A program made the position numbers and the translations under genes. Of a stretch of 64,000 nt of DNA, positions 1-11,037 are shown one piece after another (position 1 is the stretch's first letter; every line of letters starts with the position of its first letter). The stretch spans positions 124,001 to 188,000 of the forward strand of contig NZ_AUEQ01000009.1 in the NCBI RefSeq assembly GCF_000426065.1, given 5' to 3'. The DNA comes from Mycobacterium sp. URHD0025. GTDB lineage: Bacteria > Actinomycetota > Actinomycetes > Mycobacteriales > Mycobacteriaceae. The notes beneath the pieces were generated by a model. That model was not told where the DNA came from and searched no databases. It saw only the letters and a program-made list of their open reading frames with translations.

Positions 1-1151
1 CAGTTGCTGCCGGGGGCACCAGCGGGAATCCACTGCCCCTCGGCGGGCGCCGGTTGCCAACCGGTGGCCGCAGGTTCGGCCTCGTCTGCCTGCGTGCTCG
101 CCGGCTCGGGTTCCGGGGCTTCGATCGTGGGCGACGGCTCCATCGGAGGCATCGCCGGCGGCGGCGGGGGTGGCGCCCACGTCGACGGCGGCTCTGGCTG
201 CGGTTCGGTTTGCGGCTGCGGTTCCGCACGCGACACCGGTTGCGGTTCCGGCTCCGCGCGCGACACCGGTTGCGGTTCCGGTCGGGGCTGCGGTTCGGGG
301 CGAGGTTGCGGTCCCGGTCGGAAGAGGGGTTGCGATTGAGGCTGCTGTTCCGGACGGAATACGGGTTGCGGTTCCGGCCGCGGCTGGGGCTCCTGCCGGC
401 GCGGGGCCTCCGGCTGGCGGCCCGGCTCCTGTTGGCGGCCCGGCTCCTGCTGACGTGCCGATTCCTGTTGGCGCCGGCGGCGACGCGGCTGCTCACCGGC
501 CGGCACGGGGCGCGACGGCAGCCGATGCGCACCACCCGAGTTGACCCAGTCGTTCTCCGGCGGCTGCGGCTCGGCCGGGACATCGATGATCGGGCTTTCC
601 TCGGTACGCGACGATCGGATGTCGGTGACCTCGACCGGCGGCACATCCAGACGACTGGCGGTCACCCGTCCTGCCGTGCGCACGGCGCTCTTGTCTGTCT
701 CCAGAGCCGGGCGGTGCACCAGGTCCGTGTCGAACAAGATCTCCAGATTCGCCCGCAGCGCGGCCAGTTCCGAGCGCAGCGCAGCAACCTCATCGGCGGC
801 CTGGGCGCGCAGCTCGGAGGCGAGCTCCCGGCGCAGCTGGGTCTCGACGGTGAGCTCATACTCGCGCCGCGCCGAGATCTCCCGATCCAGCTGCAGGTCG
901 TAGACGAACTTCAGATCCCGCGCCTTGGCCTGGTCCAGGTCGCTCTGGCGCCGGTAGATCACGGAGACGAACGCGGCCACCACAGCGGCCCACAGGGCCA
1001 GGATGACGGCGAGCTTCAGCAACTCGACGCGATCGGTGAACACCAATGCGGAGCTGGCCAGAATCGCGAGCACCAGCAATACCGTCAAAAGCAGCCAGCC
1101 CGGCCTTCGGCCGCCGCGCCGTGGCCGACCACCGCGGGGCAGAACGGTCAT
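1..1151 (-). CDS. Rv3604c-like membrane protein with long proline/glutamine-rich tail (partial, 3' end cut by window edge)
   Basis: The frame is open from an ATG at 1151 to the window edge, so the C-terminus is missing. Residues 1-16 are Arg/Gly-rich and are followed by two membrane segments (about 18-40 and 46-66), then a charged coiled-coil-like stretch rich in RRE and LRAELAAL-type heptads (about 70-150). From about residue 200 the protein becomes low complexity, built from degenerate repeats such as EPQPVSRA and QQEPGRQ, which explains the G/C-rich repeats at 180-480. Position directly downstream of the DUF3180 and fol genes matches M. tuberculosis Rv3604c (I recall the label DUF6779). 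Function unknown. The start is supported by a leaderless -10 (TACAGT) six bases upstream. Confidence 0.8.
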   Translation of the reverse strand, partial: MTVLPRGGRPRRGGRRPGWLLLTVLLVLAILASSALVFTDRVELLKLAVILALWAAVVAAFVSVIYRRQSDLDQAKARDLKFVYDLQLDREISARREYELTVETQLRRELASELRAQAADEVAALRSELAALRANLEILFDTDLVHRPALETDKSAVRTAGRVTASRLDVPPVEVTDIRSSRTEESPIIDVPAEPQPPENDWVNSGGAHRLPSRPVPAGEQPRRRRRQQESARQQEPGRQQEPGRQPEAPRRQEPQPRPEPQPVFRPEQQPQSQPLFRPGPQPRPEPQPRPEPQPVSRAEPEPQPVSRAEPQPQTEPQPEPPSTWAPPPPPPAMPPMEPSPTIEAPEPEPASTQADEAEPAATGWQPAPAEGQWIPAGAPGSN

Positions 1152-1157
1152 GCGCCG

Positions 1158-1163
1158 ACTGTA
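1158..1163 (-). promoter_or_regulatory. -10 box (TACAGT) of a likely leaderless promoter
   Basis: TACAGT on the minus strand ends six bases before the ATG at 1151, with no Shine-Dalgarno present. Mycobacterial leaderless transcripts commonly start at the initiator codon about 7 bases after a TANNNT box. Inference from sequence only. Confidence 0.4.
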
Positions 1164-1229
1164 CCCGTCAGCACTCGTCTAACCAGGCGACCGCTGCGGC
1201 GATTCGGCCAACTACCGAGGGGGAATCGG

Positions 1230-1706
1230 TCACTCGGTCGCAGTGTCCCCGTTGTCCGGCGGTTCCTCGGGGGACTTGCAGCAGTGCTGCAGCCACACCG
1301 CCGCGACAGCCAGCGCCAGAGCGCTGACCGCAGCGACCGCCACGCCGGGGGTGTCCTCACCGGCCACCCGCAGTTCACCGCGCCGCGGCAGCAGGTACAC
1401 CAGCACACCGATCCACCAGCCGGCGGTGACGGCGCCGACCCAGGCCGAGGCCTTGGCGATGACCACCGACCGCGCCACGGTGAGTGGGTGCAGTCGGCCG
1501 GCGCCGACCCCGATCTGCCCGTCTTTGATCTTGGCCCGCACATAGAACGCCCAGCCCGCCTCGGCGAACGCGACCGCCAGCAACGAAAGCCCGGTCCACA
1601 CGGTCAACGGCGGGAACCACCGGTAGAGCACGCCGATGAGCACGTAGCCGACGATTGCGACGACGACGACCGTGCCGGCCAGGTCACGCTTGCGGGTCGG
1701 ACCCAT
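1230..1706 (-). CDS. DUF3180 family membrane protein (Rv3605c-like)
   Basis: A 158-residue protein starting [11 protein letters not shown] with four likely membrane segments (about residues 10-27, 32-50, 75-98 and 115-133) and a short acidic tail. Its ATG overlaps the folK stop by one base (TGATG), so it is the fifth gene of the folE-folP-folB-folK operon and probably translationally coupled. DUF3180 proteins sit in this position throughout mycobacteria and have no established biochemical role. A longer in-frame upstream extension exists but lies inside folK and is not believable. Confidence 0.85.
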   Translation of the reverse strand: MGPTRKRDLAGTVVVVAIVGYVLIGVLYRWFPPLTVWTGLSLLAVAFAEAGWAFYVRAKIKDGQIGVGAGRLHPLTVARSVVIAKASAWVGAVTAGWWIGVLVYLLPRRGELRVAGEDTPGVAVAAVSALALAVAAVWLQHCCKSPEEPPDNGDTATE

Positions 1707-2242
1707 CAGTCCGTCACCGGTTCGGTGCGGACGTTCAGCGCCAGATCGGTGCGCCTGACGCCGGCCCGTTCGACGGGGTCGATGTCCTCCAGCAGGTGTG
1801 CCACCCGTCGGGACCGGCCGACCACCGTGAGGGTGGCGTCCGGATCCACCGCCAACCACGGGATCAGGACGAACGCACGCAGGTGGGCAAGCGGATGCGG
1901 CAACGTCAGTTCCTCGTCGCGGGACAACACCTCGACGTCACCGTCGTGGCAGGTGACCAGGTCGACATCGAGGGTGCGCGGGCCCCACTTCTGTTCGCGG
2001 ACCCGGTCCGCCTCCTGCTCCAGTTGCCGGCCACGTCGCAGCCAGCCGTGGCAGTCGACGTCCGGGGCATCGGCGATCACCACCGCGTTCAGAAACGACC
2101 CCTGCTCAACTCCGCCCCACGCGTCGGTTTCGAACACCGGCGACACCGCGCGCACCGCGGTCCCGAGCCCGTCGACCACCGACTGCAACCGGGCCAACCT
2201 GTCGCCGATGTTCGACCCGATGGAGAGAACGGTTGACGTCAT
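1706..2242 (-). CDS. folK: 2-amino-4-hydroxy-6-hydroxymethyldihydropteridine pyrophosphokinase
   Basis: FolK transfers pyrophosphate from ATP to 6-hydroxymethyl-dihydropterin, the step before dihydropteroate synthesis in folate biosynthesis. The 178-residue protein has the family features: SIGSNIGDR at the N-terminus, [10 protein letters not shown], a long [20 protein letters not shown] block (pterin and ATP/Mg binding, including the DVDL aspartates), and [15 protein letters not shown]. The start ATG overlaps the folB stop by four bases (ATGA). Cytosolic enzyme. Confidence 0.95.
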   Translation of the reverse strand: MTSTVLSIGSNIGDRLARLQSVVDGLGTAVRAVSPVFETDAWGGVEQGSFLNAVVIADAPDVDCHGWLRRGRQLEQEADRVREQKWGPRTLDVDLVTCHDGDVEVLSRDEELTLPHPLAHLRAFVLIPWLAVDPDATLTVVGRSRRVAHLLEDIDPVERAGVRRTDLALNVRTEPVTD

Positions 2243-2640
2243 TTGGTGCTCCCGCTGGACCTGTCTTGCTCCTCACGCGCGCGGCGGGACCGGCGGGCCA
2301 CCACTGCGACATCGTCGAACGTCAACGGAATCGGCGCGCTGGGCTTGTGCACGACGACCTCGACGGCATGCAGCCGCTCGTCGACCATGATGGCGTCGGC
2401 GATCTCGGCCGAGACCGTCTCGATCAAATTGCGCGGCGGGCCCGCGACGATATCTGCCGCCCGCTGCGCCAGTGCGCCGTAGTCGAGGGTGTCGGCGAGA
2501 TCATCGGTGGCCGCCGCCCGGCGCAAGTCCACCCACGCCGTGATGTCGACGACGAACTCCTGACCGTCGCGCCGCTCATGGTCGAACACACCGTGATTGC
2601 CCCGAACCCGTAAGCCGCGCAACTCGATTCGATCAGCCAA
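2239..2640 (-). CDS. folB: dihydroneopterin aldolase
   Basis: FolB converts 7,8-dihydroneopterin to 6-hydroxymethyl-dihydropterin and glycolaldehyde. From a TTG at 2640 the protein is 133 residues, the length I recall for the M. tuberculosis enzyme, and begins (M)[18 protein letters not shown]. It has the conserved glutamate of GHHG/NHGV-type motifs (NHGVFDHER), [20 protein letters not shown] with the substrate-binding Glu, and [11 protein letters not shown] with the catalytic-site Lys. The start lies eight bases inside the folP end. A longer frame reaching 2802 exists but would lie within folP and lacks homology-like sequence. Confidence 0.93.
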   Translation of the reverse strand: MADRIELRGLRVRGNHGVFDHERRDGQEFVVDITAWVDLRRAAATDDLADTLDYGALAQRAADIVAGPPRNLIETVSAEIADAIMVDERLHAVEVVVHKPSAPIPLTFDDVAVVARRSRRAREEQDRSSGSTK

Positions 2641-3490
2641 CCCGACCTCCAGATTCCCAGGCTTCCAGCACCGCGAGCGCGTCGACGGAGGCCACGACAT
2701 CATGTACCCGCACACCCCACGCACCGTGCTGGGCCGCCAGCATCGAGATCGCGGCCGTCGCGGTCTCGCGCCCGTCCGGTGGCCGCGGTGTCCCGTCCGC
2801 ACCGGCCAGCAGCGTACCGAGGAAACGCTTGCGCGACGCGCCGACCAACACTGGGATCCCGGTGGCGACGAATTCGGGCAGTGCGTTCAGCAGCGCCCAA
2901 TTGTCCTGGCCGGTCTTGGCGAATCCCAGGCCGGGATCGATGATCAGTCGCTCGGGATCGACGCCTGCGGCGACCGCGGCGTCGACCGCGCCGAGCAGTT
3001 CCGCACGGACCTCGGCCACCACATCGGCATATCCGGGCGCGTGATGAGGCCGCTCGGCGCTGACCGAACGCCAGTGCATCAGGATCCACGGCACTTTCGC
3101 CTCGGCGAGCAGGGGCGCCATGTTCGGGTCGGCCAGGCCGCCGGACACGTCGTTGACGATCTGCGCGCCGTTTTCCAGGGCGACCTTCGCCACATCGGCG
3201 TGCATGGTGTCGATGCTCACGGTAATCCCTTGGGAGGCAAGGGCTTCGATGACGGGAGCCACCCGGGCCGCTTCCACTGCCGGGTCCACCCGGACAGCAC
3301 CGGGACGCGTCGACTCCCCGCCCACGTCGATGATCGCGGCCCCCGCCGCGGCGAGCGCCAGCCCGTGTTCCACCGCGCGATCGCGGTCGATGAACTTGCC
3401 ACCGTCGGAGAACGAATCGTCGGTCACATTCACCACGCCCATGACCTGCACACGCGTGCCGCGAGGGACAACCGGGGTGGGGGGATTCAC
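2633..3490 (-). CDS. folP: dihydropteroate synthase
   Basis: FolP condenses 6-hydroxymethyl-dihydropterin pyrophosphate with p-aminobenzoate and is the sulfonamide target. The 285-residue TIM-barrel protein shows [74 protein letters not shown] and GVRVHDV, all classic DHPS motifs. The GTG start at 3490 overlaps the folE stop by four bases (GTGA) and gives [18 protein letters not shown]. This is the FolP1 type, in the folate operon. Confidence 0.95.
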   Translation of the reverse strand: MNPPTPVVPRGTRVQVMGVVNVTDDSFSDGGKFIDRDRAVEHGLALAAAGAAIIDVGGESTRPGAVRVDPAVEAARVAPVIEALASQGITVSIDTMHADVAKVALENGAQIVNDVSGGLADPNMAPLLAEAKVPWILMHWRSVSAERPHHAPGYADVVAEVRAELLGAVDAAVAAGVDPERLIIDPGLGFAKTGQDNWALLNALPEFVATGIPVLVGASRKRFLGTLLAGADGTPRPPDGRETATAAISMLAAQHGAWGVRVHDVVASVDALAVLEAWESGGRVG

Positions 3491-4104
3491 TTTCGCAGGA
3501 TGAGTTCCAGCGCCTCGGCCCGGGATGCCTTGTCGGTCTTGAACTGTCCGCGCACCGCCGACGTGGTGGTGACGGCGCCCGGTTTGCGCACGCCCCGCAT
3601 GGCCATGCAGAGATGCTCGGCTTCGATCACCACGATGGCCCCACGCGGATCGAGCTTGCGCATGAGCGCATCGGCGATCTGCGCGGTCAGACGTTCCTGC
3701 ACCTGCGGGCGCTTCGAGTACAGGTCGACCAGGCGCGCGATCTTCGACAGACCGGTCACCCGGCCGTCCACCCCGGGGATGTAGCCGACGTGGGCCACCC
3801 CGTGGAACGACACCAGATGGTGCTCGCACGTGGAGTACAGCGGGATCTGCTTGACCAGCACGAGCTCGTCGTGCTCTTCGTCAAAAGTGGTGTTGAGCAC
3901 CGCGTCCGGATCCGTGTACAGACCGGCCATCAGCTCCTTGTACGCACGCGCCACCCGAGCCGGGGTGTCCAGCAGACCCTGACGATCGGGGTCCTCACCG
4001 ATGGCGATCAGCAGCTCACGTACGGCCGCCTCGGCCCGCGGTTGGTCGAACACCCGCGTGGCCGGATCGGTGTTGTTGTGATGCTCGCGCAGCGACTGCG
4101 ACAT
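3487..4104 (-). CDS. folE: GTP cyclohydrolase I
   Basis: FolE converts GTP to 7,8-dihydroneopterin triphosphate, the entry step to folate. The 205-residue protein has the zinc ligands and active site in [22 protein letters not shown] (split here: [10 protein letters not shown] then [14 protein letters not shown]), [23 protein letters not shown], and [20 protein letters not shown] with the third Zn cysteine. ATG at 4104 is preceded by GGAGG at good spacing. It lies 19 bases after ftsH, so ftsH and the fol genes can be co-transcribed. Confidence 0.95.
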   Translation of the reverse strand: MSQSLREHHNNTDPATRVFDQPRAEAAVRELLIAIGEDPDRQGLLDTPARVARAYKELMAGLYTDPDAVLNTTFDEEHDELVLVKQIPLYSTCEHHLVSFHGVAHVGYIPGVDGRVTGLSKIARLVDLYSKRPQVQERLTAQIADALMRKLDPRGAIVVIEAEHLCMAMRGVRKPGAVTTTSAVRGQFKTDKASRAEALELILRK

Positions 4105-4123
4105 CGAAGCCTCCGTTCTCGGA

Positions 4124-6445
<2,322 letters not shown>

Positions 6446-6613
6446 CGATCACTCGGCCGAGTTCGGCCCGGTCCTTCCAACGTGCGCAGTTGAGACATTC
6501 AAGGCTACCGCTAGACCAACGTCCGGCAGTTCCCGACGGTATCTAGCCGACGGCGGCCGGCTGTGTTTGGGTGAGATCGTGCTCACATCCGCCCTATTGC
6601 TCCTCACGTCCGC

Positions 6614-7540
6614 ATGACCGAACGGTTAGTCGAGACCAACGGCGTGACGTTGAGGGTCACAGAGGCCGGCGAACGCGGAAATCCGCTGGTGGTGCTGGCC
6701 CACGGCTTCCCCGAACTGGCCTATTCGTGGCGCCATCAGATCCCGGTGCTGGCTGCGGCCGGCTACCACGTGCTGGCTCCTGACCAGCGCGGCTACGGCG
6801 GATCGTCGCGGCCCGAGGACATCGATGCCTACAACATCACCGAGCTGACCGCCGACATCGCCGGGTTGCTCGATGATGTCGGCGCCGAGCAGGCCGTGAT
6901 CGTCGGCCACGACTGGGGCTCACCGGTGGCCACCAATTTCCCGTTGTTCTTCCCGGACCGGGTCCGCGCCGTGGTGGCCATGAGCGTGCCCCCGGTACCG
7001 CGGGCGCCCGCGCCGCCCACGCAGATCTGGCGCAAGATCGTCGGCGACAACTTCTTCTACATCCTGTACTTCCAGGAACCCGGCGTCGCCGACGCCGCGC
7101 TCGGCGCCGATCCGCTGCATTCCCTGCGCCGGTCGCTGGCGATGGAGGGCCTGGCCGAGCCGCCCGAGAACTTGACCGACCGACCGCTGCCACCTTTGCC
7201 GGACTGGATGAGCGCCGACGAGTTCGATCACTATGTGCGGGCCTACACCGAGACCGGATTCACCGGGCCGCTGAACTGGTACCGCAACTTCGATCGCAAC
7301 TGGGAGCTCACCGATCCGGAGGCGGGAAGAATCGCTGCCTCCACCATCACCGTGCCGACGCTGTTCCTGGCCGGCAGCGCCGACCCGGTGCTGAGCTTCA
7401 CGCCGCGCGACCGGGTGCAGGACGTGGTCACCGGCGACTATCGCGAAGTGCTGCTCGACGGCGCCGGGCACTGGTTACAGCAGGAACGGCCCGATGAGGT
7501 CAACAAGGTGTTGCTGGAGTTCCTGGAGGGTCTGCGATGA
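6614..7540 (+). CDS. ephA: epoxide hydrolase (alpha/beta hydrolase), EphA-like
   Basis: 308 residues with the soluble epoxide hydrolase layout: oxyanion-hole motif HGFPELAYSW near 31, nucleophile elbow GHDWGSPVA with the catalytic Asp near residue 102, cap domain, acid in AGSADPVL and catalytic His in GAGHWLQQERPDEV near the end. Would open epoxides to diols. Synteny (followed by an LLM enzyme, near ftsH) matches M. tuberculosis ephA (Rv3617). Its stop overlaps the next start by four bases (ATGA). No strong Shine-Dalgarno is visible ahead of the ATG. Confidence 0.88.
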   Translation: MTERLVETNGVTLRVTEAGERGNPLVVLAHGFPELAYSWRHQIPVLAAAGYHVLAPDQRGYGGSSRPEDIDAYNITELTADIAGLLDDVGAEQAVIVGHDWGSPVATNFPLFFPDRVRAVVAMSVPPVPRAPAPPTQIWRKIVGDNFFYILYFQEPGVADAALGADPLHSLRRSLAMEGLAEPPENLTDRPLPPLPDWMSADEFDHYVRAYTETGFTGPLNWYRNFDRNWELTDPEAGRIAASTITVPTLFLAGSADPVLSFTPRDRVQDVVTGDYREVLLDGAGHWLQQERPDEVNKVLLEFLEGLR

Positions 7541-8745
7541 GCGCTCGCGCGAAGAGCCAACCGGATGCGATGAGTCCGTTGAACTTCGGCGTGTTCATCA
7601 CACCGTTCCACCCGGTTGGCCAATCCCCCACCACCGCACTGCAATACGACATGGACCGGGTCGAGGCCCTCGACCGGCTCGGCTACGACGAGGCCTGGTT
7701 CGGCGAACACCATTCCGGCGGTTACGAACTCATCGCCTGTCCCGAGGTGTTCATCGCCGCCGCGGCCGAACGGACCAGACACATCAGGCTGGGCACCGGC
7801 GTGGTGTCGTTGCCGTATCACCATCCGCTCATGGTCGCCGACCGGTGGGTGTTGCTCGACCACATCACCCGCGGCCGGGTGATGTTCGGGACCGGGCCGG
7901 GGGCGCTGCCGTCCGATGCCTACATGATGGGCATCGACCCCGTGGACCAGCGGCCCATGATGCAGGAATCCCTCGAGGCGATCCTGGCGTTGTTCCGCGC
8001 CGCGCCCGGCGAACGGATCGACCGTAAGACCGACTGGTTCACCCTGCGCGACGCCGCCCTGCACATCCGCCCCTACACCTGGCCATACCCTGAAATTTCC
8101 ACCGCCGCAATGGTTTCTCCATCAGGGCCACGACTGGCCGGCGCACTCGGCACGTCCCTGCTCTCCCTGTCCATGTCGGTGCCCGGAGGCTTTGCGGCGA
8201 TCGAGACCACCTGGGACACGGTGCGCGAGCAGGCCGCCAAATCCGACCGGCCCGAGCCGGACCGCAAGAATTGGCGAGTGCTGGGCATCATCCACCTGGC
8301 CGACACCCGCGAGCAGGCCATCGAGGACTGCACCTACGGTCTGCAGGACTTCGCCAACTACTTCGGCGCAGTCGGTTTCGTGCCGCTGTCGGAGAAGACC
8401 GAGGACACGGGAACCGCGTACGAGTTCGTGGAAAACTATGCCGCCAAAGGCAATTGCTGCATCGGCACTCCAGCCGACGCGATCGGCTACATCCAGGATC
8501 TGCTGGACCGCTCAGGCGGATTCGGCACCTTCCTGCTGCTGGGCCACGATTGGGCACCACCGGCCGCCACATTCCATTCCTATGAACTGTTCGCGCGTGA
8601 GGTGATCCCGCATTTCAAGGGACAGCTCACCGCGGCGCAGGCGTCTCACGAGTGGGCCAAGGGCATGCGCGATCAACTGCTGGGCCGCGCCGGGCAGGCG
8701 ATCGTCAACGCCATCACCGAACACACCACCGAGGGCAAGAGTTGA
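7537..8745 (+). CDS. LLM-class (luciferase-like) flavin-dependent monooxygenase, Rv3618-like
   Basis: 402 residues with a bacterial-luciferase-like TIM barrel: NFGVFITPFHPVG at the N-terminus, GYDEAWFGEHHSGGYE, TGVVSLPYHHPLMVADRWVLLDHITRGR and GTGPGALPSDAYMMG, all typical of FMN (or F420)-dependent LLM oxidoreductases. Substrate unknown; coupling to an epoxide hydrolase and a zinc dehydrogenase suggests a three-enzyme oxidation of a small hydrophobic compound. The first eleven residues (MSARAKSQPDA) derive from a 23-bp sequence at 7535-7557 that resembles the duplicated element at 45748-45813, so the ancestral start may be the Met at 7570. Confidence 0.85.
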   Translation: MSARAKSQPDAMSPLNFGVFITPFHPVGQSPTTALQYDMDRVEALDRLGYDEAWFGEHHSGGYELIACPEVFIAAAAERTRHIRLGTGVVSLPYHHPLMVADRWVLLDHITRGRVMFGTGPGALPSDAYMMGIDPVDQRPMMQESLEAILALFRAAPGERIDRKTDWFTLRDAALHIRPYTWPYPEISTAAMVSPSGPRLAGALGTSLLSLSMSVPGGFAAIETTWDTVREQAAKSDRPEPDRKNWRVLGIIHLADTREQAIEDCTYGLQDFANYFGAVGFVPLSEKTEDTGTAYEFVENYAAKGNCCIGTPADAIGYIQDLLDRSGGFGTFLLLGHDWAPPAATFHSYELFAREVIPHFKGQLTAAQASHEWAKGMRDQLLGRAGQAIVNAITEHTTEGKS

Positions 8746-9755
8746 TGCGCGCCGCGGTCCTGCGCGACGGCCGGATGGTGGTCCGCGACGACGTACCCGA
8801 ACCGGTGCCCGGGCCGGGCCAGGTGCTCGTCGAGGTGAAGGCCTGCGGAATCTGTGGCTCGGACCTGCATTTCGCCGCCCATGGCGCTGACATGCTGGCG
8901 GCCGGCGCCGCCATGGAAGGCGTGCCCGACATGGACATCGATCTGGCCGGCGACGTCTTCATGGGCCACGAGTTCAGCGCCGAGATCCTCGACGCCGGCC
9001 CGGGAACCGAGGCGCCGGCGGCCGGCACCCTGGTCACCTCGGTGCCGGTACTGATCTCGGCCGGCGGGATCGCACCGATCGTGTACAGCAACACCACGCT
9101 GGGCGGATACGCCGAGAAGATGCTGCTGTCCGCTCCGCTGCTGCTGCCGGTGCCCAACGGCCTGAGCGCCGAACATGCCGCGCTCACCGAACCGATGGCC
9201 GTCGGCCTGCACGCGGTCACCGCGTCGCACATCGAACCCGGAGAGACGGCACTCGTCGTCGGCTGCGGCCCGGTCGGTATCGCGATCATCGCCGCACTGA
9301 AGCTGCGGAGCGTGGAAACCATTGTGGCATCGGACTTCTCCCCCGCACGGCGTGAACTCGCCGCCACGATGGGCGCGCACGTCACGCTGGATCCGGCCGA
9401 GGACTCACCGTTTCATCAGTGCAAGCCGATGGTGGTGTTCGAGGCGGTCGGCGCGCCGGGGATCATCGACGACGTACTGCGTCGGGCACCTGCGGGCATC
9501 CGGCTGGTGGTGGCCGGCGTCTGCATGCAGCCCGACACCGTGCACCCGTTCTACGCGATCACCAAACAGATCAACATCCAGTTCGTCTTCGGTTACGACC
9601 CTGGCGAGTTCGCCGGCTCACTGCACTCGATCGCCGAGGGCGACATCGACGTCGGCCCGATGATCACCGGCACTGTGGGACTCGACGGGGTGAGCGCCGC
9701 ATTCGGCGAACTCACGTCCCCCGACCGGCACTGCAAAGTCCTGGTGACGCCGTGA
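8745..9755 (+). CDS. zinc-binding medium-chain dehydrogenase
   Basis: 336 residues; ATG overlaps the previous stop by one base (TGATG), so the gene is third in the ephA-LLM-ADH operon. Catalytic zinc motif ACGICGSDLHF near residue 38 and MGHEFSAEI near 68; Rossmann fold VVGCGPVGIAIIAALK near 170; C-terminal catalytic lobe. The four-cysteine structural zinc lobe that most MDR alcohol dehydrogenases carry near residues 95-115 is not present; that stretch reads VTSVPVLISAGGIAPIVYSN. Substrate unknown. Mycobacteria carry many such paralogs. Confidence 0.85.
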   Translation: MRAAVLRDGRMVVRDDVPEPVPGPGQVLVEVKACGICGSDLHFAAHGADMLAAGAAMEGVPDMDIDLAGDVFMGHEFSAEILDAGPGTEAPAAGTLVTSVPVLISAGGIAPIVYSNTTLGGYAEKMLLSAPLLLPVPNGLSAEHAALTEPMAVGLHAVTASHIEPGETALVVGCGPVGIAIIAALKLRSVETIVASDFSPARRELAATMGAHVTLDPAEDSPFHQCKPMVVFEAVGAPGIIDDVLRRAPAGIRLVVAGVCMQPDTVHPFYAITKQINIQFVFGYDPGEFAGSLHSIAEGDIDVGPMITGTVGLDGVSAAFGELTSPDRHCKVLVTP

Positions 9756-9763
9756 TGTCCCGG

Positions 9764-9769
9764 TAGGGT
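9764..9769 (+). promoter_or_regulatory. -10 box (TAGGGT), likely leaderless promoter of lpqG
   Basis: TAGGGT ends six bases before the ATG at 9776 and no Shine-Dalgarno is evident. This suggests a separate leaderless promoter for lpqG, 20 bases after the dehydrogenase stop. Confidence 0.4.
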
Positions 9770-9775
9770 GCGGTC

Positions 9776-10498
9776 ATGCTGATGGCTGGGAATGCGAAGT
9801 TGCGGGTACTCGGCGTTGCCATGGCGGGTTTGATCGCCGTCGGCGCCACCGCATGCGATACGACCGGCCCCGCCGCGGGCTCGCCGGAGGGTGCCCGGCA
9901 GGTGACCGTCGTGGGGTCCGGCCACGTCCAGGGCGTACCCGACACCCTGACCGCCGATGTGGCGATGGAGTTCACCGCCCCGGACGTGTCGGGCGCACTC
10001 AACCAGTCCAGCCAACGTCAGCAGGCCGTCATCGATGCGCTGGTCGCGTCGGGCATCGACCGCAAGGACATCAGCACCACCCAGGTCAGCGTGCAACCCC
10101 AGTTCAACGACAACACCATCTCGGGTTACCGGGCCAGCAATGCCATCAAGGTCAAGATCCGCGACACCGGCAAGGCCTCCCAGACCCTGGCGTTGATCGC
10201 GAGCACCGGAGGCGACGCCACCCGCATCAACTCCGTCGACTATTCGATCGAGGACGATTCGGATCTGGTGCGCGACGCACGCGCCCGGGCGTTCGACGAC
10301 GCCAAGAATCGCGCGGAACAGTACGCCGGGTTGTCAGGACTGCACCTGGGCAAGGTGATCTCGATATCGGAGCAGTCCGGCGGTCCCACCCCGCCGACAC
10401 CCACCCCGATGCCGCGCGCGGCGATGCAGGCAGTCCCGCTGGAACCCGGTCAGCAGACGGTCGACTTCTCCGTGACGGTCATCTGGGAGCTCACCTAG
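9776..10498 (+). CDS. lpqG: SIMPL-domain (DUF541) lipoprotein LpqG
   Basis: 240 residues, the length I recall for M. tuberculosis LpqG (Rv3623), and in the expected place between the Rv3618-like gene and hpt. Signal sequence with positive N-terminus, hydrophobic core LRVLGVAMAGLIAVGA and a cysteine at about 27 in a weak lipobox (ATAC). The rest is a SIMPL fold: QVTVVGSGHVQGVPDTLTA, DISTTQVSVQPQF, YRASNAIKVKIRD, and a C-terminal VDFSVTVIWEL strand. Role unknown; SIMPL proteins are exported. Its TAG stop shares the palindrome CTAG with the stop of the converging gene. Confidence 0.85.
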   Translation: MLMAGNAKLRVLGVAMAGLIAVGATACDTTGPAAGSPEGARQVTVVGSGHVQGVPDTLTADVAMEFTAPDVSGALNQSSQRQQAVIDALVASGIDRKDISTTQVSVQPQFNDNTISGYRASNAIKVKIRDTGKASQTLALIASTGGDATRINSVDYSIEDDSDLVRDARARAFDDAKNRAEQYAGLSGLHLGKVISISEQSGGPTPPTPTPMPRAAMQAVPLEPGQQTVDFSVTVIWELT

Positions 10499-10824
10499 GC
10501 GGCGCGGTCGGCCCGGTCGGCAGCCGCCGCCCGAAGTGCCGCGACCCGTTCGCGGATCCGGTACTCCGTGGAACGTGGCATCTCGGCGGGACGGTAACGC
10601 CCGTGCCTGACCCGGCGCACCCGGCCGTGCGCCATCTCCCAACGCAGGGCATCGGAGATCACCTTCGACGAGCGTCCTGTGGTGGTGAATCCCTGATCCT
10701 CGAGAGCATCGACCAGATCGGCCACCGATTGCGCGCCGTACTGGAGCAGCTGCACGGTCAGTACGTAGCGAAGGTTGGTGCCCCGCAGCAGGAGTTTGTC
10801 CGTCGTCGCATCCGTTGCATCCAT
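10495..10824 (-). CDS. small winged-helix-like protein of unknown function
   Basis: 109 residues, ATG at 10824. The sequence LRYVLTVQLLQYGAQSVADLVDALEDQGFTTTGRSSKVISDALRWEMAHGRVRRVRHGRYRP looks like a helix-turn-helix followed by a basic wing (helices with small-residue turns, then RVRRVRHGRYR), written here only as a motif summary: LRYVLTVQLLQYG, SKVISDALRWEMAHG, RVRRVRHGRYRP. An Ala/Arg-rich tail follows. It could be a DNA-binding regulator, but I recognise no family. It converges on lpqG with a shared CTAG stop. The bases upstream (10825-11281) carry repeats and no other gene. Confidence 0.6.
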   Translation of the reverse strand: MDATDATTDKLLLRGTNLRYVLTVQLLQYGAQSVADLVDALEDQGFTTTGRSSKVISDALRWEMAHGRVRRVRHGRYRPAEMPRSTEYRIRERVAALRAAAADRADRAA

Positions 10825-10879
10825 TGCGTCACAGTGCCAAGAGGGCCCGACAAATCACACCGGTCACCAGTTCCGGCGG

Positions 10880-10926
10880 GATGTCCGATGTGCCCGGCTG
10901 TTAGCGACTTTTCAGCGACAATCGCC
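10880..10926 (+). repeat. 47-bp imperfect inverted repeat, left copy
   Basis: Aligned with the reverse complement of 11148-11194 it matches in three blocks (GATGTCCGA, TGCCCGGCT and a 23-base block around AGCGACTTTTCAGCGACAAT with one mismatch), separated by short diverged positions. Its CAGCGACAAT (10913-10922) also pairs perfectly with ATTGTCGCTG at 10956-10965. Confidence 0.75.
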
Positions 10927-11037
10927 ACATCGGCAACACGGAAATCACCAAACCCATTGTCGCTGATCAGTTTTGCCACATTGGCACCACTGGCCTCCTG
11001 ACGCTCATCCGTCCAATGTCCGCCTCCTAGCGACTCT

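Noticed and set aside
54..2390. A 778-codon plus-strand reading frame across the folate genes
   Set aside because: Arg/Ala/Gly-rich composition with no domains, antisense to folK, folB and the DUF3180 gene; a typical shadow in high-GC DNA.
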